DNA of 51,302 nucleotides from Clostridia bacterium (GTDB taxonomy: Bacteria; Bacillota; Clostridia; Oscillospirales; Acutalibacteraceae): positions 1-51,302 of the forward strand of contig JAFNVC010000011.1 in NCBI GenBank assembly GCA_017379935.1, read 5' to 3'. The notes beneath the pieces were generated by a model. The model did not search any database. It worked only from the letters and a program-made list of their open reading frames with translations, and was not told the origin of the DNA. Made by a program: the position numbers and the translations under genes. Shown here one piece after another: positions 42,924 to 51,083 of the stretch; positions within the stretch are counted from its first letter, which is position 1; each line of letters begins with the position of its first letter.

Positions 42924-44252
42924 ATGAATAAAGTCAGTTTTTATCTTGTAACCGACACCCATTATTTTGAAAGAAGTCTTGGTGCCGAGGGCGCGGCGTT
43001 CGAAAATTACACCAGATGTGAGCAGTATTTTCTCAGGGAGAGCAGCAGTATAGTCTCTGCTGTCTTTGATCGGATTGCTCAGGATCAGGAGACTGATATC
43101 ATCATCCTTCCCGGCGATCTTTCAAAAAACGGAGAAAAAGAAAGTCATAAGAGCTTTGTCAAAGAGCTTTATAAGCTTAAGGAAAAGGGTAAAAAGATTT
43201 TCGTTCTGACTGCAGGCCATGATTATAACGAATATTCCCGCGCCTATAAGGATGATATGAGAATTGATGTTGAGGGAACAAGCTTTGACGAGCTTTACGA
43301 GTTCTATAAGGATTTCGGCTATTCTGAGGCTGTTGCTTTTCACCAAAGAACCCATTCCTATATGGCTCAGATTACCGACGGTGTCCGTATGCTTGCCATC
43401 AACTGCGACAGCTTCAACAATCCGAAGGGTACGATGGACGAGGAGCTTATGGCTTGGTCAAAGGTGCAGCTTGATAAGGCAAAGGAGGATAATTGCTCGG
43501 TTTTTGCAATCTGCCATTATCCGATTATTCCGGGTGTACCCGTGTTTGACCTTGTAGGTGATGCAAAAATAAAGGATTGGCGCACCGTTGCATCCTTCCT
43601 TGCTGATAACGGTGTTGAGCTTGCGCTGACGGGACATATGCACATCCAGAGTATAAACGAGTTTTACAGCGAAAAAGGCAACCGACTTATTGATATATGC
43701 ACCTCCTGTCTTGTCGGCAGTCCTGCAAAGTACCGTAAAATTACGGTTGACGACACATCTACTCTCAAGGTTGAAACAATCGATGTTGGTGATTTCGGTA
43801 TGGATCTCGGCGGACTCGAGTCGCAGGAATACTTTGACCGACAGTTCAGAAGGGCTATCATCAACCGTGTCTGCGATGCACTCAGAAGCGGTGACGGAAT
43901 ATCAAAATATTTTAAAAAGCTCGGTCTCAGCTTTGTCGAGAACGGTACGTTCGGCAATCTTTCAAACCTGCTTTTGCTGAAAATTGATAAAGAGCTTGCC
44001 AAGATCAGAATTATTGATTTCATCGGTGAGGTCGGAATCGGAATTTTCAAGGGTGATATGCCCTATGTCAAGGGTACAGCCGTATACAATGCCATTTCGA
44101 GTGTGCTCAAACGCTTTTCCTTTGTTATAAAAAGGGTTGAGCCGAAGCTTTCAAAGGGCGGCGATAAGATTGATCTTGAAAAAATGCTTCTCGACACAAT
44201 CGGCAACAATAAAGGCTTTTCTGATAATGATGCAGAATTTAAGCTCAGGTGA
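42924..44252 (+). CDS. Cytosolic calcineurin-like metallophosphoesterase
   Basis: 442 residues, no signal. Metal motifs in order: TDTHYFE (Asp11, His13), PGDLSKNG, AGHDYNEY (in place of GNHD), CHYPIIPG and TGHMHIQS. The C-terminal 140 residues are a helical extension of unknown role. The third motif carries 'GHD' where GNH is usual; a His replaces the Asn, so the family's canonical bridging Asn appears missing and activity should not be assumed. It overlaps the GH78-like gene by 4 bp and is coupled to it. Confidence 0.85.
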   Translation: MNKVSFYLVTDTHYFERSLGAEGAAFENYTRCEQYFLRESSSIVSAVFDRIAQDQETDIIILPGDLSKNGEKESHKSFVKELYKLKEKGKKIFVLTAGHDYNEYSRAYKDDMRIDVEGTSFDELYEFYKDFGYSEAVAFHQRTHSYMAQITDGVRMLAINCDSFNNPKGTMDEELMAWSKVQLDKAKEDNCSVFAICHYPIIPGVPVFDLVGDAKIKDWRTVASFLADNGVELALTGHMHIQSINEFYSEKGNRLIDICTSCLVGSPAKYRKITVDDTSTLKVETIDVGDFGMDLGGLESQEYFDRQFRRAIINRVCDALRSGDGISKYFKKLGLSFVENGTFGNLSNLLLLKIDKELAKIRIIDFIGEVGIGIFKGDMPYVKGTAVYNAISSVLKRFSFVIKRVEPKLSKGGDKIDLEKMLLDTIGNNKGFSDNDAEFKLR

Positions 44253-46417
44253 TCAATGTGGAATACAACAGAATACTCAAAAATGATTGGAAAGCCAGAT
44301 GGATATGGCTTGAAAGTGAAAAGTCAGGCAAAAATGCCTGGCTTTGCTTTAATAAAAAATTCAATGTGACCGATATTCCCGCCGTGCTCAATGCAAAAAT
44401 TGCGGCTGAAAATAAGTATTGGCTTTACATCAACGGCAGCTGTGTTGTCCGTGAGGGCGGTCTTAAAAGAGGACCTACTCCGACGGGCTGCTACTATGAT
44501 GAAGTTGATATTGCACCTTACCTTGTCCCCGGTGATAATCTTATCAGCGTGCTTGTATGGTATTGGGGCAATGAGGCTAGCTATTCAAGCACCGATGCAG
44601 GTCAGGGCGGTCTGCTGTTTGAAGCGGAGAGCGATGAGGTTTCCATTCTTTCTGACAGCAGCTGGAGCGTTATCAAAAACCCCGCCTTTAAAGAGGATAA
44701 GGGCAAGCTGCAGCCGAATTACAGAATCCCCGAGAGTAACGTTTATTACGATGCACGCGAGGAGCTCGCACATTGGAATAAATTCCGTTACGATTTCTCG
44801 TTATGGCAGAAGGCGGACGAATACGCGGTCGGCGGTGAGGGCTGTTGGGGCGAAACCTGGTCGAGAGATATTCCGCAGTTCAAGGACTTCGGACTGAAGG
44901 ATTATCTGAACAGTAATGATTACGAGGGTAAAAAATTCCGACTGAAAAAGAAAATTACTCTCGATATACCCTACAATGCACAGATAACGCCTTACCTCGA
45001 GGCTGAGGCTCCGGCAGGCAAGAAAATCGTTATCATAACGGAAAATACTCACATAGGTGCGATTCACAGCACTTATGTAACAAAGGACGGCTTGCAGTCC
45101 TTTGAATCTCCCGCGTGGTTCAATGGTGAGCATATAACCTATGAAATTCCGTCGGGTGTTAAAATAATCAGCCTTAAATACCGCGAAAGCGGCTATAATA
45201 CCGAATTCTGCGGAGCGTTCAGCTGTGAAAACAACTCAATGAATGTCCTCTGGCAGAAATCTCTGCGCACGCTTTATGTCACGATGCGCGATAACTTTAT
45301 GGATTGTCCCGACCGTGAGAGAGCGCAGTGGTGGGGTGACGTTACCAACGAAATGATGCTCACGATGTACAGCCTCGCGCCGTCATCATATAACCTTTAC
45401 CGCAAGGGCGTCAGCACGATGCTTTCCTATGTTGAATCCGCAACGAAGGTTCTGCAGACGGTAGTGCCGATTAAAAACGACTATTTCGAGCTTCCGTGTC
45501 AGCAGCTTGCAGGCATCTGCGGCTTCTGGACCTACTACAACTATACGGGCGATAAGGAGTTTATAAGGTCTGTATATGCATCAGCTGTTGATTATCTCAA
45601 TTTGTGGAGCGTTCAGGAAAACGGACTTCTCGTGCACAGACCCGGTTCGTGGGACTGGCAGGACTGGGGTGACAAAATTGACGTTGCGCCTCTCGAAAAT
45701 GCATGGTACTATTACGCGTTATCCTGCGTTAAAAATATGGCTGAGCTGCTTGGCAAGAATGAAGATGCAGTCGGCTATGAAAGTCGTCTGAAATCGCTTT
45801 ACACGGCATATCAGGCGCTTTGGACGGGTGAGGGATATAAGAGTCCCGAGAACGAGGGCTATGACGACAGAGGTAACGCTGTTGCCGTTCTGTCGGGTAT
45901 TTGTCCGAAAGAAAACTACGGCGCACTTAAAAATATTCTCTTCAACATAAGAAATGCAAGCCCTTATATGGAGTATTATGTTCTGGAATCACTTTGTGCT
46001 ATGGGTGAGTTTTCCTTGGCTGAACAGAGAATGTGTGAAAGATATAAAGAGATGATTGAAGAAAATTATTCAACCCTCTGGGAAAACTGGATAAAGAAGG
46101 ACGGTACCTCAAACCACGCGTGGACGGGCGGCCCGCTTGTAATTATGAGCAAGCATATCGCTGGCATCAGACCTCTTGCCGCAGGCTATGAGAAAATCGA
46201 AATCCGACCGCAGTACGGCTTGCATAAAAATATAACCTGCACCGTACCTGCGATTATCGGTGATATAAAGCTCAATATAACTGAGGCTGACGGTAAAACG
46301 AAGATCAATCTCGAATATCCTGAAAGTGCAGAGCTTGTCTTGTATCTTCCTGACAATGCTGATGTAACCGTAAACGGAAAAAGCGTTGAGACAGCTGAAA
46401 AAATTCTCGTTATATAA
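44249..46417 (+). CDS. Cytosolic alpha-L-rhamnosidase-like glycosidase (GH78-like), paralogue of 11232
   Basis: 722 residues from GTG 44249, which overlaps the upstream stop; GTG 44258 has a better spaced AGGTGA and is an alternative. It aligns with the 773-residue exported enzyme along almost its whole length ('DWKARWIWLES', 'LWQKSLRTLYVTMRDNFMDC' followed by PDRERAQWWGD from Asp352, 'GSWDWQDWG', SNHAWTGGP) but lacks the export segment. It would finish rhamnosidic bonds after import. Last gene of the symporter/OPA/phosphoesterase run. Confidence 0.86.
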   Translation: MINVEYNRILKNDWKARWIWLESEKSGKNAWLCFNKKFNVTDIPAVLNAKIAAENKYWLYINGSCVVREGGLKRGPTPTGCYYDEVDIAPYLVPGDNLISVLVWYWGNEASYSSTDAGQGGLLFEAESDEVSILSDSSWSVIKNPAFKEDKGKLQPNYRIPESNVYYDAREELAHWNKFRYDFSLWQKADEYAVGGEGCWGETWSRDIPQFKDFGLKDYLNSNDYEGKKFRLKKKITLDIPYNAQITPYLEAEAPAGKKIVIITENTHIGAIHSTYVTKDGLQSFESPAWFNGEHITYEIPSGVKIISLKYRESGYNTEFCGAFSCENNSMNVLWQKSLRTLYVTMRDNFMDCPDRERAQWWGDVTNEMMLTMYSLAPSSYNLYRKGVSTMLSYVESATKVLQTVVPIKNDYFELPCQQLAGICGFWTYYNYTGDKEFIRSVYASAVDYLNLWSVQENGLLVHRPGSWDWQDWGDKIDVAPLENAWYYYALSCVKNMAELLGKNEDAVGYESRLKSLYTAYQALWTGEGYKSPENEGYDDRGNAVAVLSGICPKENYGALKNILFNIRNASPYMEYYVLESLCAMGEFSLAEQRMCERYKEMIEENYSTLWENWIKKDGTSNHAWTGGPLVIMSKHIAGIRPLAAGYEKIEIRPQYGLHKNITCTVPAIIGDIKLNITEADGKTKINLEYPESAELVLYLPDNADVTVNGKSVETAEKILVI

Positions 46418-46421
46418 AAAT

Positions 46422-46447
46422 CACTCCGTGAAGTTTTTCACGGAGTG
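46422..46447. terminator. Bidirectional terminator
   Basis: CACTCCGTGAA (46422-46432) pairs exactly with TTCACGGAGTG (46437-46447). A-rich sequence precedes and T-rich follows, serving both converging genes. Confidence 0.9.
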
Positions 46448-46463
46448 TAATTCTTTTTACAGC

Positions 46464-47366
46464 TTAATATGCGAATGTATATTCGTAGCCCTCAACCCAT
46501 CGGCTGTCATCAAAATCGCGGAAGCGCAGAAGCACCTCGTTTTCATAAACCTCAACAACGGCACCGATACCCGCACCGTATTCCTCGCTGTAATTCTCTG
46601 TAGATCTCGGGATATTTACTGACTGAACACCGTTAATCTCGGAAACCGAGTAGGGAGTAAGCGGGAGATGTGTATGACCGCAGAAGAAAATTACATCCTC
46701 ATAGTCATCAAGGATACCTGAGAGCCTGTCATAGGCGCCGTATTCGATGTAATTTACCGGGTGGTGTGAGAATACGAAAATCGGCTTATTTCCTTGCGAT
46801 GCTTCGTCAAGAACGTTTTTCAGCCACCCGAGCTGTCCGTCGGAAATGTCGGCACCGTTGACCGTGTCGCTTTCGGTTGTAAGAACGATGAAATAACAGC
46901 CGTCAATCACCTTGTAATAGTAGTTGTTGTCAATGTCACAGCCTGCAAAATCAGCATAGCGGATAAAACGCTTTTCAAACTTTTCGTATTCACCGTTACC
47001 GTTGCCGTAGTCGTGGTTGCCGGGAGCTATTATAAGATTTTTTGTAGGCTTTGCGAATTTAAGCGCGGTGTAGAAGAAAATACTCTCGATGTCCTGACCG
47101 TTCATTGTATTGTCGCCGAGAAAAACGAGCGTATCGTTATCTCCTGCGCTGTGCACCTCACGCAGTATTTCGGAGTATTCCTGAAACGTCGGATAATTGT
47201 TGCCCTCAATGTGAATATCGGAAACAACGCTGAAGCTTGTTACAAGCTCATCGGGATTTTTTGCCTCGTAGCCGACCGAGGGAGCTGTAAGAAATGAAAT
47301 CGGAAGATAAAGTATCGCGAGAATGGTAGAAATAACGTGCTTTGCAAAATCAATGTAAACGTTCAT
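46464..47366 (-). CDS. Exported calcineurin-like metallophosphoesterase
   Basis: 300 residues. N-terminal hydrophobic segment (about residues 10-28, ending ISFLTAPSVG) then the phosphoesterase domain: VSDIHIEGN (Asp50, His52), LGDNTMNG, PGNHDYGNG, FSHHPVNY and CGHTHLPLTP, a full metal set. It would act at the outer face of the membrane. ATG preceded by AAGGAAGG. Divergent from the GH36 gene with non-overlapping promoters. Its N-terminus shares a short stretch with the unrelated exported beta-helix protein at 23763. Confidence 0.9.
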   Translation of the reverse strand: MNVYIDFAKHVISTILAILYLPISFLTAPSVGYEAKNPDELVTSFSVVSDIHIEGNNYPTFQEYSEILREVHSAGDNDTLVFLGDNTMNGQDIESIFFYTALKFAKPTKNLIIAPGNHDYGNGNGEYEKFEKRFIRYADFAGCDIDNNYYYKVIDGCYFIVLTTESDTVNGADISDGQLGWLKNVLDEASQGNKPIFVFSHHPVNYIEYGAYDRLSGILDDYEDVIFFCGHTHLPLTPYSVSEINGVQSVNIPRSTENYSEEYGAGIGAVVEVYENEVLLRFRDFDDSRWVEGYEYTFAY

Positions 47367-47401
47367 AAAAAGCCTTCCTTCATAATTTTATTGCCGTTTT
47401 C

Positions 47402-47430
47402 ATAATAACATAAAATAACGGAAAATGCAA
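47402..47430 (-). promoter_or_regulatory. Promoter of the exported phosphoesterase gene
   Basis: On the minus strand TTGCAT (47430-47425), 17-bp spacer, TATTAT (47407-47402). Confidence 0.65.
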
Positions 47431-47442
47431 AGAAATTTCAAG

Positions 47443-47471
47443 TTGCACCGATTGCGGATATGTGATAAAAT
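47443..47471 (+). promoter_or_regulatory. Promoter of the GH36 gene
   Basis: TTGCAC (47443-47448), 17-bp spacer, TAAAAT (47466-47471). AGAGGTG and ATG 47491 follow. Confidence 0.7.
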
Positions 47472-47490
47472 TTCAGCAGAGGTGTTATAT

Positions 47491-49629
47491 ATGTCACATA
47501 ACTATTTTGACGTTTATTATAAGTCGGGTGAAAATCCGACCTTCTGTTACCGCAGCGGAAATATGGTATATGAAGAGATGCTTCTTGACGGTGCGCTCGT
47601 TTCGAACGGCTTCAACGGTGCGGGTTATCCCTTGGATCTGCTTGCCTGTATGCCGACACGCCCCGAGCATAAGCGCTATCAGGAGCCGTTCGCCTTCAAT
47701 ATTGAGCTTGATGGCAGGAGTGTTGATTTCTGTCTCAGCTTTGCGGATTTTTATACCGAAAAGGATGAACATAAGCTTAAGGCAACACTTGTCCTCGAAA
47801 GTAAAATTAAGCCCGTTACAATTAAGATTATCACAATCCTCGACGGCACACAAATGCTTACAAGATATTATGAAATCGAAAACAACTCGGATTCTCCGAT
47901 GTGTCTGAGCCGTCTGACACTTCTCGGCGGTGCAATGGACGAAATGGAGACGGACCGCTTCACGCTTTCTCACGACGTTGAAAAGTATTATTCCGTCGGA
48001 TATTTTGCGGATGACCGTTGGGGGAATGAGGGTAAATTTGCGTGGTCTGACCTTAAACCCGAGGTTACAAGCATTGATTCGCGCTTCAACCGCGATCGCT
48101 TCCGACATCCGATGTGTATGCTTCGCAATAATCTTACGGGTAAAATCTGGTTTGCACAGCTCGGCTGGTCGGGTGGCTGCCGATTCACCTTTGACTATAA
48201 TGCGAAACCTGAAAATACAGATACATACCTTACCTTCAAGGCGGAAATTACCGCGCATAACCCGATGTACGTCATCGCTCCCGAAAAAAAATTCGTAACA
48301 CCCGAGCTTCATATCGGTATGGTGCAGGGCGATTTTGATGAAGCGGTCTATCAGATGCATTCCCATATCCGCAAATCTGTTCTCAATCTTCCCGAGGCTG
48401 ACCCGACGGCACTTCTTGTCGGCGCGGGAATGGGTGCCGAGCACGATATGTCCGTTGAAACGAGCAAGATTTATATCGACCGTATGTATGAAATGGGCGG
48501 TGAGATTTTCATCGTCGATGCAGGCTGGGAGTGTCCTCCCGACAAACAGACACAGTGGGGAGATTATACGGGTACTAATATTGCCAATCCCGACCGCTAC
48601 CCGAACGGAATAACGGAGCTTGCCGATTACTGCCACGCAAAGGGTATGAAATTCGGCCTGTGGTCGGATATCGAAAGTCTCGGCAGACTGTGTGCGGATT
48701 ATACCGCGCATCCCAAATGGCGCGCTGAGAACGTATACGGCAAAAAAGCGGACAGGTTTATCGATATTACAAACCCGCAGGCGGCTGAATATGTGGAAAC
48801 GACTCTCGCGCGTCTGATTGAGGATTACAAGCTCGACCTTCTGCGCATCGACTATAATACCGATTACAGGGAATATTTCAACGTCCGCGATACGGGCACT
48901 GGTATTCCCGAATGTCTTACGGTGCGCCATTTTAAAACGGTTTACGGCATTTACGAAAGGCTGAAAAAACGCTTCCCGAATGTTATTTTTGAAAATTGTG
49001 CGGGCGGAGGCGGACGTACCGATCTCGGAATGATGAAGAATTTCAACCATACATGGGTGTCGGATAATCAGTGCGCACCGCAGTCGGTTATGATAACCAA
49101 CGGAATGACGGTCGCTCTGCCTCCCGAGCGCGTTGACCGCCTTTTTGCGGGTATGAATTCGCACAAATTCGGCTCACTCGATCTGCAGATGCGCAATACA
49201 ATGCTTTCTCATATGTCGATCAATGTCATTTCACCCGTAACTGCCCCGATGAATGAAGCTCAGCTTGCTTTTGTAAAGCACAGTATCGGCATTTACAAGA
49301 ATTTTATAAGACCGTTTCTGTATAAAGCAAAAACCTTCCATCACACGCCCGATGTTACAGAATCCTTCACGGACGGCTTCTCTGCGCTCGAGATTGCTTC
49401 TCCCGAGGGAGAAAGGGGAGCGCTCGCGGCGTTTAACCTCGGAGCAACGAACGAAGCGGTGCGAAAAATCCGCCTGAAGGGCGCAGATGCCTCAAAACAA
49501 TATGAGGTGACACTTGATAACAATAACGAAAGGTTCGTTATTTCGGGCAGAGAGCTGAAATACGAGGGTATAAATATCTATATTCCGGCATCGCTCTCAT
49601 CCGAGCTCGTGCTTTATAAGGAGATATAA
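47491..49629 (+). CDS. GH36 alpha-galactosidase
   Basis: 712 residues from ATG 47491 (AGAGGTG 7 bases upstream; the frame is open further up but covers the promoter). N-terminal beta-supersandwich, then a TIM barrel with 'FIVDAGWE', 'AKGMKFGLWSDIESL', nucleophile Asp454 in LLRIDYNTD, ENCAGGGGRTDLGMM, and acid/base Asp525 in TWVSDNQ. A C-terminal beta domain follows. It hydrolyses terminal alpha-galactosides (raffinose-type, galactomannan side chains) in the cytoplasm. The usual 'KWDMN' around the nucleophile is RIDYN here, so specificity may differ slightly. Confidence 0.92.
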   Translation: MSHNYFDVYYKSGENPTFCYRSGNMVYEEMLLDGALVSNGFNGAGYPLDLLACMPTRPEHKRYQEPFAFNIELDGRSVDFCLSFADFYTEKDEHKLKATLVLESKIKPVTIKIITILDGTQMLTRYYEIENNSDSPMCLSRLTLLGGAMDEMETDRFTLSHDVEKYYSVGYFADDRWGNEGKFAWSDLKPEVTSIDSRFNRDRFRHPMCMLRNNLTGKIWFAQLGWSGGCRFTFDYNAKPENTDTYLTFKAEITAHNPMYVIAPEKKFVTPELHIGMVQGDFDEAVYQMHSHIRKSVLNLPEADPTALLVGAGMGAEHDMSVETSKIYIDRMYEMGGEIFIVDAGWECPPDKQTQWGDYTGTNIANPDRYPNGITELADYCHAKGMKFGLWSDIESLGRLCADYTAHPKWRAENVYGKKADRFIDITNPQAAEYVETTLARLIEDYKLDLLRIDYNTDYREYFNVRDTGTGIPECLTVRHFKTVYGIYERLKKRFPNVIFENCAGGGGRTDLGMMKNFNHTWVSDNQCAPQSVMITNGMTVALPPERVDRLFAGMNSHKFGSLDLQMRNTMLSHMSINVISPVTAPMNEAQLAFVKHSIGIYKNFIRPFLYKAKTFHHTPDVTESFTDGFSALEIASPEGERGALAAFNLGATNEAVRKIRLKGADASKQYEVTLDNNNERFVISGRELKYEGINIYIPASLSSELVLYKEI

Positions 49630-49635
49630 CAGAAA

Positions 49636-49661
49636 ACCCACAGATTTTTCAATCTGTGGGT
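49636..49661. terminator. Bidirectional terminator after the GH36 gene
   Basis: ACCCACAGATT-TTTC-AATCTGTGGGT, perfect 11-bp stem, with A-run before and T-run after. Confidence 0.92.
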
Positions 49662-49671
49662 AATTTTTGTT

Positions 49672-50562
49672 TTACGGTCTTGCCTTCGAATACTTCTTGC
49701 CGTTCTGCATCGTAACTCCGCGCGCTTCCATAAGCTCGGTAACCGTTACGAATTTATAGCCCTTCGCCATAAGCTCGGGGACGAATTTTGCAACGGCGTC
49801 AGCCGTCTGCGGATAAAGGTCGTGCATAAGAATAATACTTCCGTCGAAAACCGTGCTCATAACCGCATCGTAATTCTTCTGTACGTTACGGTTCTTCCAG
49901 TCCATAGAATCAACGCTCCACATAATCAGCGGATAGGGGACATTGTTCTTTACCGTATCGTTTGCCGCACCCTCGGGCGGACGTACAAGCGTAACCTTCT
50001 TGCCTGTAACAGCTTCAATCTTATTGACGGATTTATTTATTTCCTCAGCCATCTGAGCCACAGTCAGCTTTGAAAGGTTTTTGTGTGACCAGGTGTGTGA
50101 GGCGATCTCACAGCCGAGAGAGCTTGCGCGGCGTACTGTGCTTGCGTAATTATCAATTCTGTTACCTACGATAAAGAAGGTTGCCTTTGCACCGTGCTTC
50201 TCGAGAGTGTCGAGGATTTTGTTTGTAACAGGTGCATAGGGGCCGTCATCAAATGTCAGAGCAACGAGCTTTTCAACACTCGGATCGTCCTCACGGGGAT
50301 TTCTCGTTGTTGAGGTTGTTGTCGGATTTGTTGAGCTCGGCTGAGTAGGCTTAGCTGTAGTTGAGCTTGTAGTGGTAGTCGTCGTAGTTGTAGTAGTTGT
50401 TGTGGTAGTAGTAGATGTCGTTGTTGTAGTTGTAGTGGAGGTCGAAGAGGAGGTTGACTCTGTCTGTGAGTCAACAGGCTTATCGTTCACACATCCTGCC
50501 ATACCAAATAAAGAAAAGCACAGCGCTATGCTTATAATTTTTCTTAAAGCTGCTGATTTCAT
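49672..50562 (-). CDS. Lipoprotein polysaccharide (peptidoglycan) deacetylase, CE4
   Basis: 296 residues from ATG 50562, preferred over 50571 because AGGAG is 9 bases away rather than touching. Lipobox FGMAGC gives lipidated Cys24. A Thr/Ser linker (about residues 36-88, with runs of 7 and 15 Thr) spaces the enzyme from the membrane. The NodB domain starts near 98: TFDDGP (motif 1), SHTWSH (metal His pair), RPPEGA, 'WSVDSMDW' and ILMHD. It would remove N-acetyl groups from peptidoglycan or another amino-sugar polymer at the surface. Own promoter at 50585-50613. Confidence 0.92.
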   Translation of the reverse strand: MKSAALRKIISIALCFSLFGMAGCVNDKPVDSQTESTSSSTSTTTTTTTSTTTTTTTTTTTTTTTSSTTAKPTQPSSTNPTTTSTTRNPREDDPSVEKLVALTFDDGPYAPVTNKILDTLEKHGAKATFFIVGNRIDNYASTVRRASSLGCEIASHTWSHKNLSKLTVAQMAEEINKSVNKIEAVTGKKVTLVRPPEGAANDTVKNNVPYPLIMWSVDSMDWKNRNVQKNYDAVMSTVFDGSIILMHDLYPQTADAVAKFVPELMAKGYKFVTVTELMEARGVTMQNGKKYSKARP

Positions 50563-50584
50563 TTTTATCATCTCCTGAATTTAC

Positions 50585-50613
50585 ATTATAATCCCTTATG
50601 TTGAAAAAATCAA
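50585..50613 (-). promoter_or_regulatory. Promoter of the deacetylase gene
   Basis: On the minus strand TTGATT (50613-50608), 17-bp spacer, TATAAT (50590-50585). A short inverted repeat TGTTGA-AAAAA-TCAACA (50599-50615) overlaps the -35 box. Confidence 0.78.
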
Positions 50614-50711
50614 CAAGTTCTTACACTTTTTAAATAATATACGAAAATATATTCTTATTGTTTCGCGTTAAAAATGTTTTATAAATTATTGAAAATTTTT
50701 CAAAAAAGCTA

Positions 50712-50740
50712 TTGACATTTAAAAAACTATCGTATATAAT
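50712..50740 (+). promoter_or_regulatory. Consensus promoter of the tRNA cluster
   Basis: TTGACA (50712-50717), exactly 17 bp, TATAAT (50735-50740): a perfect sigma-A promoter, as expected for stable RNA. Confidence 0.95.
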
Positions 50741-50775
50741 AAGCAAGTCGTTTGGCGAGAGCCAAGGCGAAATAT

Positions 50776-50852
50776 GGCGGCATAGCTCAGTTGGCTAGAG
50801 TACTCGGTTCATACCCGATTGGTCGTAGGTTCGAATCCCACTGCCGCTACCA
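50776..50852 (+). tRNA. tRNA-Met (CAT)
   Basis: 77 nt with encoded CCA. Anticodon CAT at 50810-50812, D-loop AGTTGGCTAGAG, T-loop GTTCGAATC. The acceptor stem GGCGGCA/TGCCGCT ends in a G-T pair. The unmodified reading is elongator Met; an Ile-lysidine form is less likely from the body sequence. Confidence 0.95.
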
Positions 50853-50857
50853 TTTAT

Positions 50858-50932
50858 GGCCCGGTGGTCAAGAGGTTAAGACACCGCCCTTTCACGGCGG
50901 TAACACGAGTTCGATTCTCGTCCGGGTCACCA
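50858..50932 (+). tRNA. tRNA-Glu (TTC)
   Basis: 75 nt with encoded CCA. Anticodon TTC at 50891-50893 in loop CTTTCAC. Acceptor GGCCCGG pairs with CCGGGTC. Five bases separate it from tRNA-Met. Confidence 0.95.
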
Positions 50933-50953
50933 AGCCGAGCAAAAGCTCGGCTT
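50932..50953 (+). terminator. Hairpin between tRNA-Glu and tRNA-Gly
   Basis: AAGCCGAGC-AAAA-GCTCGGCTT, a 9-bp GC-rich stem followed by TATAATT, starting on the last base of tRNA-Glu. It may be a leaky terminator or a processing signal inside the tRNA transcript, because no separate promoter for tRNA-Gly is visible. Confidence 0.65.
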
Positions 50954-50961
50954 TATAATTT

Positions 50962-51037
50962 GCGGATGTAGCTCATCTGGTAGAGCGCCACCTTGCCAAG
51001 GTGGAGGTAGCGAGTTCGAGCCTCGTCATCCGCTCCA
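50962..51037 (+). tRNA. tRNA-Gly (GCC)
   Basis: 76 nt with encoded CCA. Anticodon GCC at 50995-50997. Acceptor GCGGATG pairs with CATCCGC, T-loop GTTCGAGCC. Confidence 0.96.
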
Positions 51038-51080
51038 GAAAAGAACCCACATTTGTCTACGACAAGTGTGGGTTCTTTTC
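51038..51080 (+). terminator. Strong terminator of the tRNA cluster
   Basis: A 20-bp stem with one wobble (GAAAAGAACCCACATTTGTC, loop TAC, and the complementary arm at 51061-51080) begins at the base after tRNA-Gly. Confidence 0.92.
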
Positions 51081-51083
51081 AAC

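Noticed and set aside
47494-49164. Long open frame (about 556 codons) on the minus strand
   Set aside because: It lies entirely antisense to the GH36 gene, whose catalytic motifs are intact; no ribosome binding site or recognisable domain. It is a codon-bias shadow.
50361-50460. Possible phase-variable microsatellite
   Set aside because: The triplets are not identical in nucleotide sequence, so slippage-driven variation is unlikely.
50372-50578. Valine-rich plus-strand frame
   Set aside because: It is the complement of the Thr-repeat linker of the deacetylase gene and has no start signals.
50752-50958. 68-codon frame over the tRNA cluster
   Set aside because: It translates the tRNA-Met and tRNA-Glu genes themselves.
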